From assembly GCA_002484335.1 (NCBI GenBank), contig DLJQ01000014.1, forward strand, positions 102,773 through 166,772: a stretch of 64,000 bases of DNA, in the 5' to 3' direction. The notes below the pieces were generated by a model. That model did not search any database. It saw only the letters and a program-made list of their open reading frames with translations, and was not told the DNA's origin. Of this stretch, positions 53,128 to 61,594 are shown one piece after another (positions within the stretch are counted from its first letter, which is position 1; each line of letters opens with the position of its first letter). The position numbers and the translations under genes were made by a program. This DNA comes from Flavobacteriales bacterium UBA7612. GTDB taxonomy: Bacteria; Bacteroidota; Bacteroidia; Flavobacteriales; Weeksellaceae.

Positions 53128-53775
53128 TTATTGTACACTAGCAGCTGGCTGTACAGTATCTTGAACAACAGGAGCTGGAGCGTCTACTTGTGCTGCTTCA
53201 ATAAAGTTTGAAATTTTATCAATAATTTCTGCATTAGATGTAGGATCATTTTTAACTTTTAAACTTAAAAAGATAGATGGTGCAGCATTATCTTGGATAT
53301 ACTTAGAATCTGTTTGATAAACTCCATCATTCTTAATAGCAGTTGAATTTAAATTTTCTGCTAATTCACTAGCTACTTTATAAGTTTCTTCAAAAGCTAC
53401 ATTTTGTTTAGATACAACAGCAGCAACTTTATTTGTGTTATCATCAGAACTATCAAAATTTAAAGTCATAATTAATTCTGGTTTCAAACTATCAATAATT
53501 GATTTTTTTTCTTCTTCTTGTAATCCTTTTGTCAAGTCTTTCCATAGAAGAACATTTACATTCTCTTTATTAAGAGTTTCTAACTTAGATTTTAATTCGG
53601 TTGCAATATTTGTTCCTTGAGAACCAATATTATCAACAATATCAAGAATTACAACTTTTGGTGCATCTAAACTAACCGAATAAGAAGTCTCTACTGGTAA
53701 TTCATTTTTCGTTGTAAAAGAAAAAGAAAGCACTCCTATTGCTAAAACCCCTAATGTCTGCTTTAATTTTTTCAT
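53128..53775 (-). CDS. Secreted protein resembling an inactivated N-acetylmuramoyl-L-alanine amidase
   Basis: Exported protein of 215 residues with a signal peptide (about 1-22, ending SFSFTTKNE). Its layout follows an Amidase_3 domain: KVVILDIVDNIGSQGTNIATELKSKLETL in place of VIDPGHGG..., PELIMTLNFDSSDD in place of ADLFISIHxNA, ASELAENLNSTAIKNDGVYQ, and AAPSIFLSLKVKNDPTSNAEIID in place of PAVLVELGFxSN. No histidine occurs in the mature sequence, so the zinc ligands are gone. A non-catalytic wall-binding or regulatory role is my inference. The proline-rich tail (PAPVVQDTVQPAA) is probably disordered. Confidence 0.6.
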   Translation of the reverse strand: MKKLKQTLGVLAIGVLSFSFTTKNELPVETSYSVSLDAPKVVILDIVDNIGSQGTNIATELKSKLETLNKENVNVLLWKDLTKGLQEEEKKSIIDSLKPELIMTLNFDSSDDNTNKVAAVVSKQNVAFEETYKVASELAENLNSTAIKNDGVYQTDSKYIQDNAAPSIFLSLKVKNDPTSNAEIIDKISNFIEAAQVDAPAPVVQDTVQPAASVQ

Positions 53776-53881
53776 AATAATTGTGTTTTGTTTAATTAAA
53801 TATTCTTTGTACTATAAACTTTGCAGACACCGTTCCGAAATTTCTTAATAAATCTTAATAAATGTTATAATTATCTTAATA

Positions 53882-53915
53882 AAAAAATCCAAGAATTAAA
53901 ATTCTTGGATTTTTT
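53882..53915 (-). terminator. Terminator of the DUF1599-tpiA operon
   Basis: A perfect 15-bp stem (53882-53896 with 53901-53915) lies 24 bp after the tpiA stop with T tracts on both sides. Short direct copies of TCTTAATAAA flank it on the far side. Confidence 0.88.
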
Positions 53916-53938
53916 ATTTCTTTTTAGTATTATTGTAA

Positions 53939-54697
53939 TTACTTACATGCAGCGATTATTTGAACGAAATCATCATATTTTAATGATGCTCCACCAACAA
54001 GACCTCCGTCAATATCTGGTTGAGAAAAAATTTCATCAGCATTTGCTGCATTTACACTTCCTCCATATAAAATACTAGTATTATTAGCAACTTCAACACC
54101 AAATTCATCATTTAAAACTTTTCGAATGAATGCATGAATTTCTTGTGCTTGTTCTGGTGTAGCAGTTTTTCCTGTACCAATTGCCCAAACTGGTTCATAA
54201 GCAATTACTAATCGAGATAAATCTTCTTTATTTTGATAAGATAAAGCATTTAAAACTTGAGATTTTACTACAGCAAAATGATCTCCAGCTTCACGTTCTT
54301 CTAATTTTTCACCAACACAAAAAATTGGATTAATTTGGTGTTTGAAAGCTTGTTTTAATTTTTCTGCTATAATTGTATCTGATTCTCCTTGATAATCTCT
54401 ACGTTCTGAGTGACCAACAATAGCAAAATCTAAACCTATACTATCTAATTGTTCTGCAGATACATCTCCAGTGTATGCACCTTTTTCATGAGCTGACACA
54501 TCTTGAGATGCTATTTTTAAATATTGCTCATCAACAGCTTCTAATAATGTTTGTAAATAAATAAAAGAAGGAGCTATAATAACTTCTGCAGTTGGCTGAT
54601 TATCTGCAATCCAAGCATTAAGATTTGTACCTAATTGAATTGCTTCTTCATAATTCAAATTCATTTTCCAGTTACCTGCTACTATTTTATTGCGCAT
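53939..54697 (-). CDS. tpiA: Triosephosphate isomerase
   Basis: Glycolytic enzyme of 252 residues. K11 (AGNWKMN), H96 (IVGHSERR) and the catalytic E168 (AYEPVWAIGTG) are present, with LYGGSVNAAN and GLVGGASL forming the phosphate site. It is last in a minus-strand run: DUF1599, BT_3928-like, ABC permease, tpiA. Confidence 0.98.
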   Translation of the reverse strand: MRNKIVAGNWKMNLNYEEAIQLGTNLNAWIADNQPTAEVIIAPSFIYLQTLLEAVDEQYLKIASQDVSAHEKGAYTGDVSAEQLDSIGLDFAIVGHSERRDYQGESDTIIAEKLKQAFKHQINPIFCVGEKLEEREAGDHFAVVKSQVLNALSYQNKEDLSRLVIAYEPVWAIGTGKTATPEQAQEIHAFIRKVLNDEFGVEVANNTSILYGGSVNAANADEIFSQPDIDGGLVGGASLKYDDFVQIIAACK

Positions 54698-54774
54698 ATT
54701 CTATTCTTTTTGATTTTGTATATTTTATTTAAAAGTCTAAGATAAATATTATTTTTCAGAATACATTTATCTTC

Positions 54775-55854
54775 TTATTTTATTCTAACGCGTGGATCCA
54801 ATACTCCATATAATATATCTACTATAATATTAATTACAATAAACATTACTGCGATTACTAAAACTGCCCCCATAACAATTGGTAAATCCAAGGTATTTAA
54901 AGCATTTACAATTTCTTTTCCTAAACCATTCCAACCAAAAACAAATTCTACAAATACAGAACCTGCTAACATTGATGCAAACCAACCTGATATAGCAGTA
55001 ATAACTGGATTTAATGCATTACGAAGAGCATGTTTTGTTATAACAGTTTTTCTTGATAAACCTTTAGCAAAAGCTGTTCGTATATAATCTTGATTTAAAA
55101 CTTCTAATAAAGAATTTCTTGTTAATTGAGTAAAAACAGCAAGTGGACGAGAACCAAGTGTTATTGCTGGTAAAATCAAATTTTTCAGCATAAGATGTTT
55201 TCCTTCACCTAGATCATCAACCTCATACAAGCTACCAATCATTGTAAGACCTGTTACATTATGTAATAAGAAAGCAAAAATATAAGCTATTATTATTGCT
55301 GAAAAAAACGAAGGAATACTCATTCCGAAACTTGTTATCACCAATAATAAACGATCTACCCAAGTATCTTTTAATAAAGCAGACAGAATCCCTAATAAAA
55401 TACCAAATACAGATGCTATAACTATAGAAGCAACTGCTAATACAATTGTATTAGGTAGAGTTTCAGCAATAATAGAAGAAACTGTTTTCCCTTGTTTTTG
55501 AAATGACTGACGTAAATAAGGTGTTTTCAAGACCATTTCATTTGTTCCTAATTTCAATAAACCTATATAATTGTACTTACCTGAACTTAAAGATGTATAA
55601 GTAGTTTCATTTTCTATATTATGAAAAGAAATAGGAGAAAGATCATTTATATAATATGCATATTGCTTCCATAATGGTTGATCTAACCCTAAATTTTTTC
55701 TTATTTGTGCCAATTGTACAGGATCTTCTTTTTGATCTAACATCATTCGAGCTGGATCACCTGGTAAGACTGAAAAAAGAAAAAAAACGACAGTCACAAC
55801 TCCAAAAAGAGTTAAAAAACCGTAAAATATTTTATTTAAAATGTAACTCGTCAC
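54775..55854 (-). CDS. ABC transporter permease, DppB/OppB type
   Basis: Six-span permease of 359 residues. It begins MTSYILNKIFYGFLTLFGVVTVVFFLFSVLPGDPARMMLDQ, the typical DppB start. The coupling helix region is LAVFTQLTRNSLLEVLNQDYIRTAFAKGLSRKTVITKHALRNALNPVIT. It has an enlarged periplasmic loop (about 60-130). No binding protein, second permease or ATPase is adjacent, so partners must lie elsewhere. It probably moves peptides. The stop of the BT_3928-like gene is 3 bp upstream. Confidence 0.88.
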   Translation of the reverse strand: MTSYILNKIFYGFLTLFGVVTVVFFLFSVLPGDPARMMLDQKEDPVQLAQIRKNLGLDQPLWKQYAYYINDLSPISFHNIENETTYTSLSSGKYNYIGLLKLGTNEMVLKTPYLRQSFQKQGKTVSSIIAETLPNTIVLAVASIVIASVFGILLGILSALLKDTWVDRLLLVITSFGMSIPSFFSAIIIAYIFAFLLHNVTGLTMIGSLYEVDDLGEGKHLMLKNLILPAITLGSRPLAVFTQLTRNSLLEVLNQDYIRTAFAKGLSRKTVITKHALRNALNPVITAISGWFASMLAGSVFVEFVFGWNGLGKEIVNALNTLDLPIVMGAVLVIAVMFIVINIIVDILYGVLDPRVRIK

Positions 55855-55857
55855 GGA

Positions 55858-56979
55858 TTAAAATAATTCTTTTATTTGATTGATTGAAGGAAAATCATTG
55901 TAATGATATTTTGCTTTTACAGTTCCTTTATTTAGTACAATAATTCCTGGATTAGAACGAGTAATTGTTTTCATGGTTGTTTGATCCATAAATGCATTTT
56001 TTATAGCTAGACCTTCTACAGGATTATTTGCAACAGCAACAACTAAAAAATCTGTAGTTTTTGCATCATTGATTAATTTATTCATTTTAGCTATCTTCTC
56101 TTTATCTAATTTATCTGCAAAAGGAATAACTAAAACAATCACTTTTGGATCATTTAATATTTGTGAAGTTTTATCTTCTCCATCAAAATCAAATCCAAAA
56201 TCATGAATTGGAGGTTCATAACCTTTTTGTTCTACAACTGTTTTGGTTTTATCTTCTTCTATTTGCCAAGGAGTTCCCTCTTTATACCACTTATCATCAG
56301 AAATGTATTGTGTATCATCAATCTCAACAACTTTACCATCTTGCTTATTCTTTAAAGTATAAATCGTTTTGTAAGTTGTTGGTTTCAATCCTAATTCCTC
56401 AGGAGTTTTCATTCCTTCAATTAAATTTTTTCCAACTGCATAAGCACGGAAATCTATAATCGGATTATGATAAATTCCTAAATAAGCTATATATAAAGAA
56501 CCTACAATTGCTATAAAATTAATTACATAATTTACTTTTTGAGATAGTATTGGTTGAATATATTTTTGTCCTAAAACTAAAATTAAAATTAAGACCAATA
56601 AAACAAGGTCTTTATAGAAAGATGTCCAAGGTTCTAATTTCAGTGCATCACCAAAACACCCACAATCTGTTACTTTATTATAATATGCAGAATAAAAAGT
56701 TAAGAAAGTAAAAAATACAATTGTTACTAATAAGGCTATTGTTGTAAATCTTTTCCAAACTCCTAAAAGTAAAAATACTCCTAATACAATTTCGAAGATT
56801 GAGAAAAATGTTGCTAATGGTAAACTTAAACTTTCTAAAAAATGAATATTAAGAACATTAGGAGAAAAGTACTCTTCTAATTTATAACTTAATCCAACTG
56901 GATCTACATTTTTTACAAATCCTGAAATAATAAAAATTACTCCAACTATTATTCTAGCTAATTGTACAATATATTTCAT
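55858..56979 (-). CDS. BT_3928-family membrane protein (DoxX/MauE-like)
   Basis: Protein of 373 residues. Four spans at the N-terminus resemble DoxX/MauE (ARIIVGVIFIISGFVKNVDPVGLSYKLEEYF, then VTDCGCFGDALKLEPW after the third span). A fifth span precedes a soluble C-terminal domain (about 170-373) with a thioredoxin-like flavour but no CxxC. The CGCFGD motif is typical of MauE-like proteins that handle disulfides. The function is unproven. It overlaps DUF1599 by 4 bp. Confidence 0.78.
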   Translation of the reverse strand: MKYIVQLARIIVGVIFIISGFVKNVDPVGLSYKLEEYFSPNVLNIHFLESLSLPLATFFSIFEIVLGVFLLLGVWKRFTTIALLVTIVFFTFLTFYSAYYNKVTDCGCFGDALKLEPWTSFYKDLVLLVLILILVLGQKYIQPILSQKVNYVINFIAIVGSLYIAYLGIYHNPIIDFRAYAVGKNLIEGMKTPEELGLKPTTYKTIYTLKNKQDGKVVEIDDTQYISDDKWYKEGTPWQIEEDKTKTVVEQKGYEPPIHDFGFDFDGEDKTSQILNDPKVIVLVIPFADKLDKEKIAKMNKLINDAKTTDFLVVAVANNPVEGLAIKNAFMDQTTMKTITRSNPGIIVLNKGTVKAKYHYNDFPSINQIKELF

Positions 56980-57524
56980 GTTAATTTATTTTCTTTAATT
57001 AATATCATTGAGAAAATTGAATAATTAATCATATCTAAATAATTTGCATCTAAACCTTCAGAAACAATTGTTTTCCCTTTATTGTCTTCGATACTCTTTG
57101 TTCTTAAAACTTTTTGATAAATTAAATCTGTGATAGAACTAATTCTCATTTCTCTCCAGGCTTCTCCATAATCATGATTCTTTTTTAACATCAAATCGTA
57201 AGCTATTGTTGCATATTTATCGTAATACTCAATAGCTTGTTCATCTGTTAAATCTGGCTGATCTGCAAAACCTAATTCAAGTTGAATAAGTCCCATTATT
57301 GCATAATTTACAATTGCAATAAATTCTCCTTCCTCATCTTCGTCAACCATTCTTTCAGTTGCTTCTTGCAATGTACGAATACGACTAATTTTGATATAAA
57401 TTTGATCTGTTAAAGAAGGTAATCTTAATACACGCCAAGCAGGACCATAATCTTTTAGCTTCTTAATATATAATTCTCTACAAATAGAGATAATTTCTTT
57501 GAATTGAATTGAGGTATTTTTCAT
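56976..57524 (-). CDS. DUF1599 protein with internal duplication
   Basis: All-helical protein of 182 residues made of two copies of one unit: DYGPAWRVLRLPSLTDQI at 25-42 and DYGEAWREMRISSITDLI at 118-135, each followed by a conserved arginine helix and then NYAIM (73-77) or NYSIF (167-171). DUF1599 is related to nucleotide-modification or MazG-like NTP-pyrophosphatase folds; I recall this only at fold level. It is first in the run toward tpiA and divergent from folP. Confidence 0.8.
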   Translation of the reverse strand: MKNTSIQFKEIISICRELYIKKLKDYGPAWRVLRLPSLTDQIYIKISRIRTLQEATERMVDEDEEGEFIAIVNYAIMGLIQLELGFADQPDLTDEQAIEYYDKYATIAYDLMLKKNHDYGEAWREMRISSITDLIYQKVLRTKSIEDNKGKTIVSEGLDANYLDMINYSIFSMILIKENKLT

Positions 57525-57540
57525 AATTTCGTTTCGATTT

Positions 57541-57548
57541 CAAAAATA
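57541..57548 (-). promoter_or_regulatory. Candidate -7 element for the DUF1599-tpiA operon
   Basis: Minus-strand TATTTTTG matches TAnnTTTG but leaves a leader of only about 10 nt. No -33 motif is apparent. Confidence 0.35.
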
Positions 57549-57577
57549 ATTGAAATTACTTAAAGAACTTCTAAGAT

Positions 57578-58408
57578 ATGACAATTAATTGTAATGGACG
57601 TTTAATTGATTTGAACGAACCAAAAATTATGGGGATTTTAAATACTACTCCCGATTCTTTTTTTGATGGAGGAAGTAATGAATCGATCAATTTAGTTTTA
57701 GAAAAAATTGATAAATATTTAAATGATGGTGCAGATATTATAGATATCGGTGGATATTCTACAAAACCAAATGCAAAAGTTATATCTGAACAAGAAGAAA
57801 TAGATAGAACTATTCCTTTTATAGAAGCAATTGTAAAAAATCATCCTGATATTATTTTATCTATAGATACTTTTAGAGGAAACGTAGCTAAAAAAGCAAT
57901 AAATGCAGGTGCATCAATTATAAATGATGTTTCTGGTTGGGAATTAGATGATAATATGTTTGATGTTATAAAAGAATTAAATGTTCCTTATATATTAATG
58001 CATATGAAAGGAAATCCTGAAACAATGCAGGAAAAAACATCATACAATGATATCACATTAGAAGTGAATGAATATTTTTCTCAGAAAATAGAAAAATTAA
58101 AAGCTGCTAAAGTAAATGATATTATTTTAGATCCTGGTTTTGGATTTGCAAAAAATTTAGAACAAAATTATGAGCTATTCAGTAAAATGGAAGCTCTAGG
58201 TTTTAATCAATTTCCTCTGTTAGTTGGTATTTCTAGAAAATCTATGATTTATAAACTTTTTAATACAACAGCACAAGAAGCGCTTAATGGAACATCAGTA
58301 CTCAATATGGTTGCATTACAAAAAGGTGCTAAAATACTTCGAGTACATGATGTAAAAGAAGCAAAAGAAACATTAAAAATATATAATGCTCTGAAGGGTA
58401 AATTTTAA
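57578..58408 (+). CDS. folP: Dihydropteroate synthase
   Basis: Folate enzyme of 276 residues that joins the pterin diphosphate and p-aminobenzoate; it is the sulfonamide target. IMGILNTTPDSFFDGG, DIIDIGGYSTKPNA, LSIDTFRGNVAKKAI, IINDVSGW, ILDPGFGFAKNLEQNY and GISRKSMIYKLF are all in order. It is divergent from DUF1599 (53 bp) and ends 3 bp before the acyltransferase gene. Confidence 0.97.
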   Translation: MTINCNGRLIDLNEPKIMGILNTTPDSFFDGGSNESINLVLEKIDKYLNDGADIIDIGGYSTKPNAKVISEQEEIDRTIPFIEAIVKNHPDIILSIDTFRGNVAKKAINAGASIINDVSGWELDDNMFDVIKELNVPYILMHMKGNPETMQEKTSYNDITLEVNEYFSQKIEKLKAAKVNDIILDPGFGFAKNLEQNYELFSKMEALGFNQFPLLVGISRKSMIYKLFNTTAQEALNGTSVLNMVALQKGAKILRVHDVKEAKETLKIYNALKGKF

Positions 58409-58411
58409 AAG

Positions 58412-59428
58412 ATGTCAAAAAAAAATAATCCAAAACAATATTTTACTATTGATTTAGTAAAATTAATTATGGCAATTTTTGTTATTGCTATTCATACTCA
58501 TCCATTTGAAAATATTAAACCTGGTGTTTTTATGACAATATATAATACTGTTGTCTCATGTGCTGTTCCTTTCTTTTTTATTTCTTCAGGGTTTTTAATT
58601 TTTGAAAAAACAAATAAATCTGAAGAAATAAAAAATTTATCAACTTATTTAAAAAAAATAATCAAACTTTATATAATTTGGACTCTTATTTATTTACCAT
58701 TAACAATTTATGGTTTAATTAATAATGACCGTTCATCTATCAGTGATATTTTTGAATTTATAAGAGGTTTTTTTATTATTGGTGAAAATTATAACTCTTG
58801 GATGTTATGGTATTTACTTTCTATGATATATAGTTTAGTATTAATAATTATCTTACTAAAAAATAAATTTAATTTAAAAAATATTTATATACTATCAGTT
58901 TTGTTATTTATAATTGCAGAAATAATAACAATTTATACACAAAAAATAGATTTAACACCAGTTTTCATCCAAAAACCTTTAGAATATTTCAAATTCATTT
59001 TTATCAATGGACGTCTTTTCATAGGTATGTTTTATATTATGACAGGAGCTATAATATCTAAATATAAAAAAAAATATTTTACTTTTATTTATATAGGATT
59101 AATCTTGTTGATTGCAAATCTTTTAATTAATGAACTATTTTCATATACATATATAGCTATCTTTTCCATTATTATATTCTTAATTACTTTAACAATTAAT
59201 TTTAAAGAAAGTTTAATATTCAAAAAATTACGTGAAGCAAGCACTATTTTTTATTTTACTCATATGATATTTTACTCAATTTATACTATTATAATTCTTA
59301 AAAAACCTGATCATTACGGGTTTGATTCGTTTATCATCAGTTTTATATGTTGTATACTAATATCTATTGTACTTATTAAAATGAAAAAACATAAAAACTT
59401 TAAATGGTTAAAAGTTATAATAAATTAA
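58412..59428 (+). CDS. Acyltransferase 3 family membrane protein
   Basis: Ten-span membrane protein of 338 residues. The start YFTIDLVKLIMAIFVIAIHTHPF carries the family's catalytic histidine region, and IFYFTHMIFYSIYTII near the end is also typical. Relatives (WecH, OafA types) O-acetylate surface sugars. The coding sequence is strikingly AT-rich: 30 G+C in 180 bases of lines 58861-58980 and 59041-59100, against 16 in 60 for folP at 57841. It may be a recent arrival. The start is 3 bp after the folP stop. Confidence 0.78.
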   Translation: MSKKNNPKQYFTIDLVKLIMAIFVIAIHTHPFENIKPGVFMTIYNTVVSCAVPFFFISSGFLIFEKTNKSEEIKNLSTYLKKIIKLYIIWTLIYLPLTIYGLINNDRSSISDIFEFIRGFFIIGENYNSWMLWYLLSMIYSLVLIIILLKNKFNLKNIYILSVLLFIIAEIITIYTQKIDLTPVFIQKPLEYFKFIFINGRLFIGMFYIMTGAIISKYKKKYFTFIYIGLILLIANLLINELFSYTYIAIFSIIIFLITLTINFKESLIFKKLREASTIFYFTHMIFYSIYTIIILKKPDHYGFDSFIISFICCILISIVLIKMKKHKNFKWLKVIIN

Positions 59429-59432
59429 AAAA

Positions 59433-60959
59433 TTACATCCATTGATTTCTATCTAAACTTCTATATTGAATCGCTTCACTTATATGTTTAGATAGAATTT
59501 TTTCTGATCCTTCTAAATCAGCAATTGTTCTACCGACACGAATAATTCTATCATAAGCCCGAGCTGAAAGGTTTAATTTTTCCATCACAATTTTTATTAA
59601 ATTCTTAGAAGAATCATCTAAAAAACAATAGGCATCAAGTTCTTTTGGTCCCATTTGCGAATTATAATGAACTTTAGAATCTTGAAATCTTTTAGTTTGA
59701 ATATCCCTTGCTTTTATAACCCTATCTCTTATCACTTTACTTTTTTCTCCTCTTCTTTCTTGTGATAAATCATCAAAGGGAACAGGATTTACTTCTATAT
59801 GTAAATCTATTCTATCTAATAAAGGTCCAGAAATTTTATTCAAATACCTTTGCATTTCCGAAGATGTAGAAGTATTATTAGGATCATCCATAAAATAACC
59901 ACTTGGACTAGGATTCATAGAAGCAACCAACATAAAACTTGCAGGATAATTTACCGTAAATTTTGCTCGAGATATTGTTACTTCTCTATCCTCCAGAGGT
60001 TGTCTCATCACTTCCAAAACAGAACGTTTAAACTCTGGTAATTCATCAAGAAATAAAACTCCGTTATGGGAAAGTGAAATTTCACCTGGTTGAGGATATG
60101 ATCCTCCTCCAACCAATGCGACATCAGAAATAGTCGAATGAGGATTTATAAATGGCCTAATTGTTATTAATGACTGATTTGCTAATTTGCCAGCTACACT
60201 ATGTATTTTTGTAGTTTCTAAAGCTTCATCAATTGTTAATGGAGGTAAAATAGAAGCTATTCTTTTAGCTAACATTGTTTTTCCACTACCAGGAGGACCA
60301 ATTAAGATAATATTATGTCCACCAGCAGCAGCAATTTCCATTGCTCTTTTTACATTTTCTTGTCCTTTTACATCTGCAAAATCAAATGGATAATTTTCCA
60401 TCTGATCAAAAAATGATTGATTAAGATTTACTTGATGAGGTTCTAAAAGGATATCTCCATTAAAAAAATCAATTATTTCTTTAATATTATCTATTCCAAA
60501 AACTTTTATTCCTTGTACAACAGATGCTTCATCTGCATTTTGTTGTGGTAGAATAACACCTTTAAAACCTTCTTCTTTTGCTTTAATAGTAATTGGTAAA
60601 GCACCTTTTATTGGACGTAAACTTCCATCCAATGATAACTCACCCATCATTACATACTTATCTAAATCAACAAAATTAACTTGTTCAGATGCAGCTAAAA
60701 TTCCAATAGCAATGGGTAAATCATAAGCAGAACCTTCTTTTTGTAAATCAGCAGGTGCCATATTTATAGTTATTTTTTTACCTGGTAATTTTAAGTTAGA
60801 ATTTTTAAGTGCTGCATTAATCCTAAAATTACTTTCTTTTATCGCACTATCAGGCAAGCCAACTAAATGATAACCTACACCTTGATCTATATTTACTTCT
60901 ACTGTTATTGTTTGAGCAGAAACTCCAAAAATAGCACTTGCAAAAATTTTAACCAACAT
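59433..60959 (-). CDS. YifB/ComM-family Mg-chelatase-like AAA ATPase
   Basis: Protein of 508 residues. The N-terminal Lon-protease-like ChlI domain (1-165) has VGYHLVGLPDSAIKES and MAPADLQKEGSAYDLPIAI. The AAA core has Walker A GPPGSGKTM (221-229), LFLDELPEFKRSVLEVMRQPLE and an arginine-finger region. A C-terminal Mg_chelatase_C domain (about 405-500) ends LSARAYDRIIRVGRTIADLEGS. ComM acts as a branch-migration helicase in transformation; RadA-like roles are assumed for others. It is convergent with the acyltransferase gene, 4 bp apart. Confidence 0.92.
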   Translation of the reverse strand: MLVKIFASAIFGVSAQTITVEVNIDQGVGYHLVGLPDSAIKESNFRINAALKNSNLKLPGKKITINMAPADLQKEGSAYDLPIAIGILAASEQVNFVDLDKYVMMGELSLDGSLRPIKGALPITIKAKEEGFKGVILPQQNADEASVVQGIKVFGIDNIKEIIDFFNGDILLEPHQVNLNQSFFDQMENYPFDFADVKGQENVKRAMEIAAAGGHNIILIGPPGSGKTMLAKRIASILPPLTIDEALETTKIHSVAGKLANQSLITIRPFINPHSTISDVALVGGGSYPQPGEISLSHNGVLFLDELPEFKRSVLEVMRQPLEDREVTISRAKFTVNYPASFMLVASMNPSPSGYFMDDPNNTSTSSEMQRYLNKISGPLLDRIDLHIEVNPVPFDDLSQERRGEKSKVIRDRVIKARDIQTKRFQDSKVHYNSQMGPKELDAYCFLDDSSKNLIKIVMEKLNLSARAYDRIIRVGRTIADLEGSEKILSKHISEAIQYRSLDRNQWM

Positions 60960-61064
60960 AACTATATTTTTCGTAAATTTACTTCCTTTTTCTATTGTAT
61001 AAAATAGCCGAAGGAACTTAAGTGTTTAATAACTAATTAAATAACACAGATTGTGTGATTTTAT

Positions 61065-61538
61065 ATGAAAAAAGAAAAATTCTCATTCGAGTTTACTAGC
61101 TACGACAATAAAGCTGAACTTGAAAACAATCAAAGACAAGTATTAGAACAAGCAGATAAAATTTCTCAAAATGCCTATGCTCCTTATTCTAATTTTAAAG
61201 TTGGTGCAGCTGTACAATTAGAAAATGGTGAAATATTTTCTAGCTCTAACCAAGAAAATGCAGCTTACCCTGTTGGTTCTTGTGCAGAAAGAGGTTTATT
61301 AGCTTATGTAAATGCTAATTTCCCAGATATTAAAATAACTAAACTAGCTGTTTCTACTCCAAATATTAACTATCCATTACCTCCATGTGGAATGTGTCGT
61401 CAATACATTTTAGAAATGGAAAAAAAACAAAATTCTTCTATTGAACTATTGTTAGCAGGGAATGAAAGTGAAGTTTTTGTGTTAAATTCTGCCAAAGATT
61501 TACTTCCATTACATTTTACTGATGAATTTTTAGGTTAG
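61065..61538 (+). CDS. cdd: Cytidine deaminase
   Basis: Homotetrameric-type deaminase of 157 residues. The zinc and catalytic motif is SCAER (proton-shuttle glutamate) with PPCGMCRQ. SQNAYAPYSNFKVGAAV and NQENAAYPVGSC are the substrate-binding blocks. It turns cytidine and deoxycytidine into uridine forms. The N-terminus is about 20 residues longer than in short forms. The pdhA promoter begins directly after its stop. Confidence 0.95.
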   Translation: MKKEKFSFEFTSYDNKAELENNQRQVLEQADKISQNAYAPYSNFKVGAAVQLENGEIFSSSNQENAAYPVGSCAERGLLAYVNANFPDIKITKLAVSTPNINYPLPPCGMCRQYILEMEKKQNSSIELLLAGNESEVFVLNSAKDLLPLHFTDEFLG

Positions 61539-61542
61539 CAAT

Positions 61543-61573
61543 TTTGTACACTAAATAGATTAGTTTAAATTTG
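61543..61573 (+). promoter_or_regulatory. Promoter of pdhA-pdhC
   Basis: TTTG (61543-61546), 19 bp, then TAAATTTG (61566-61573). This is an exact fit to the Bacteroidota consensus with standard spacing. It predicts a start near 61580, about 15 nt before the pdhA ATG. Confidence 0.78.
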
Positions 61574-61594
61574 TTCCAACGGAATTGTGCAATT

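Noticed and set aside
52110..53168. Longer start for the WYL regulator giving 352 residues
   Set aside because: The extra 48 residues cross a strong terminator hairpin, overlap the next gene and have no family counterpart.
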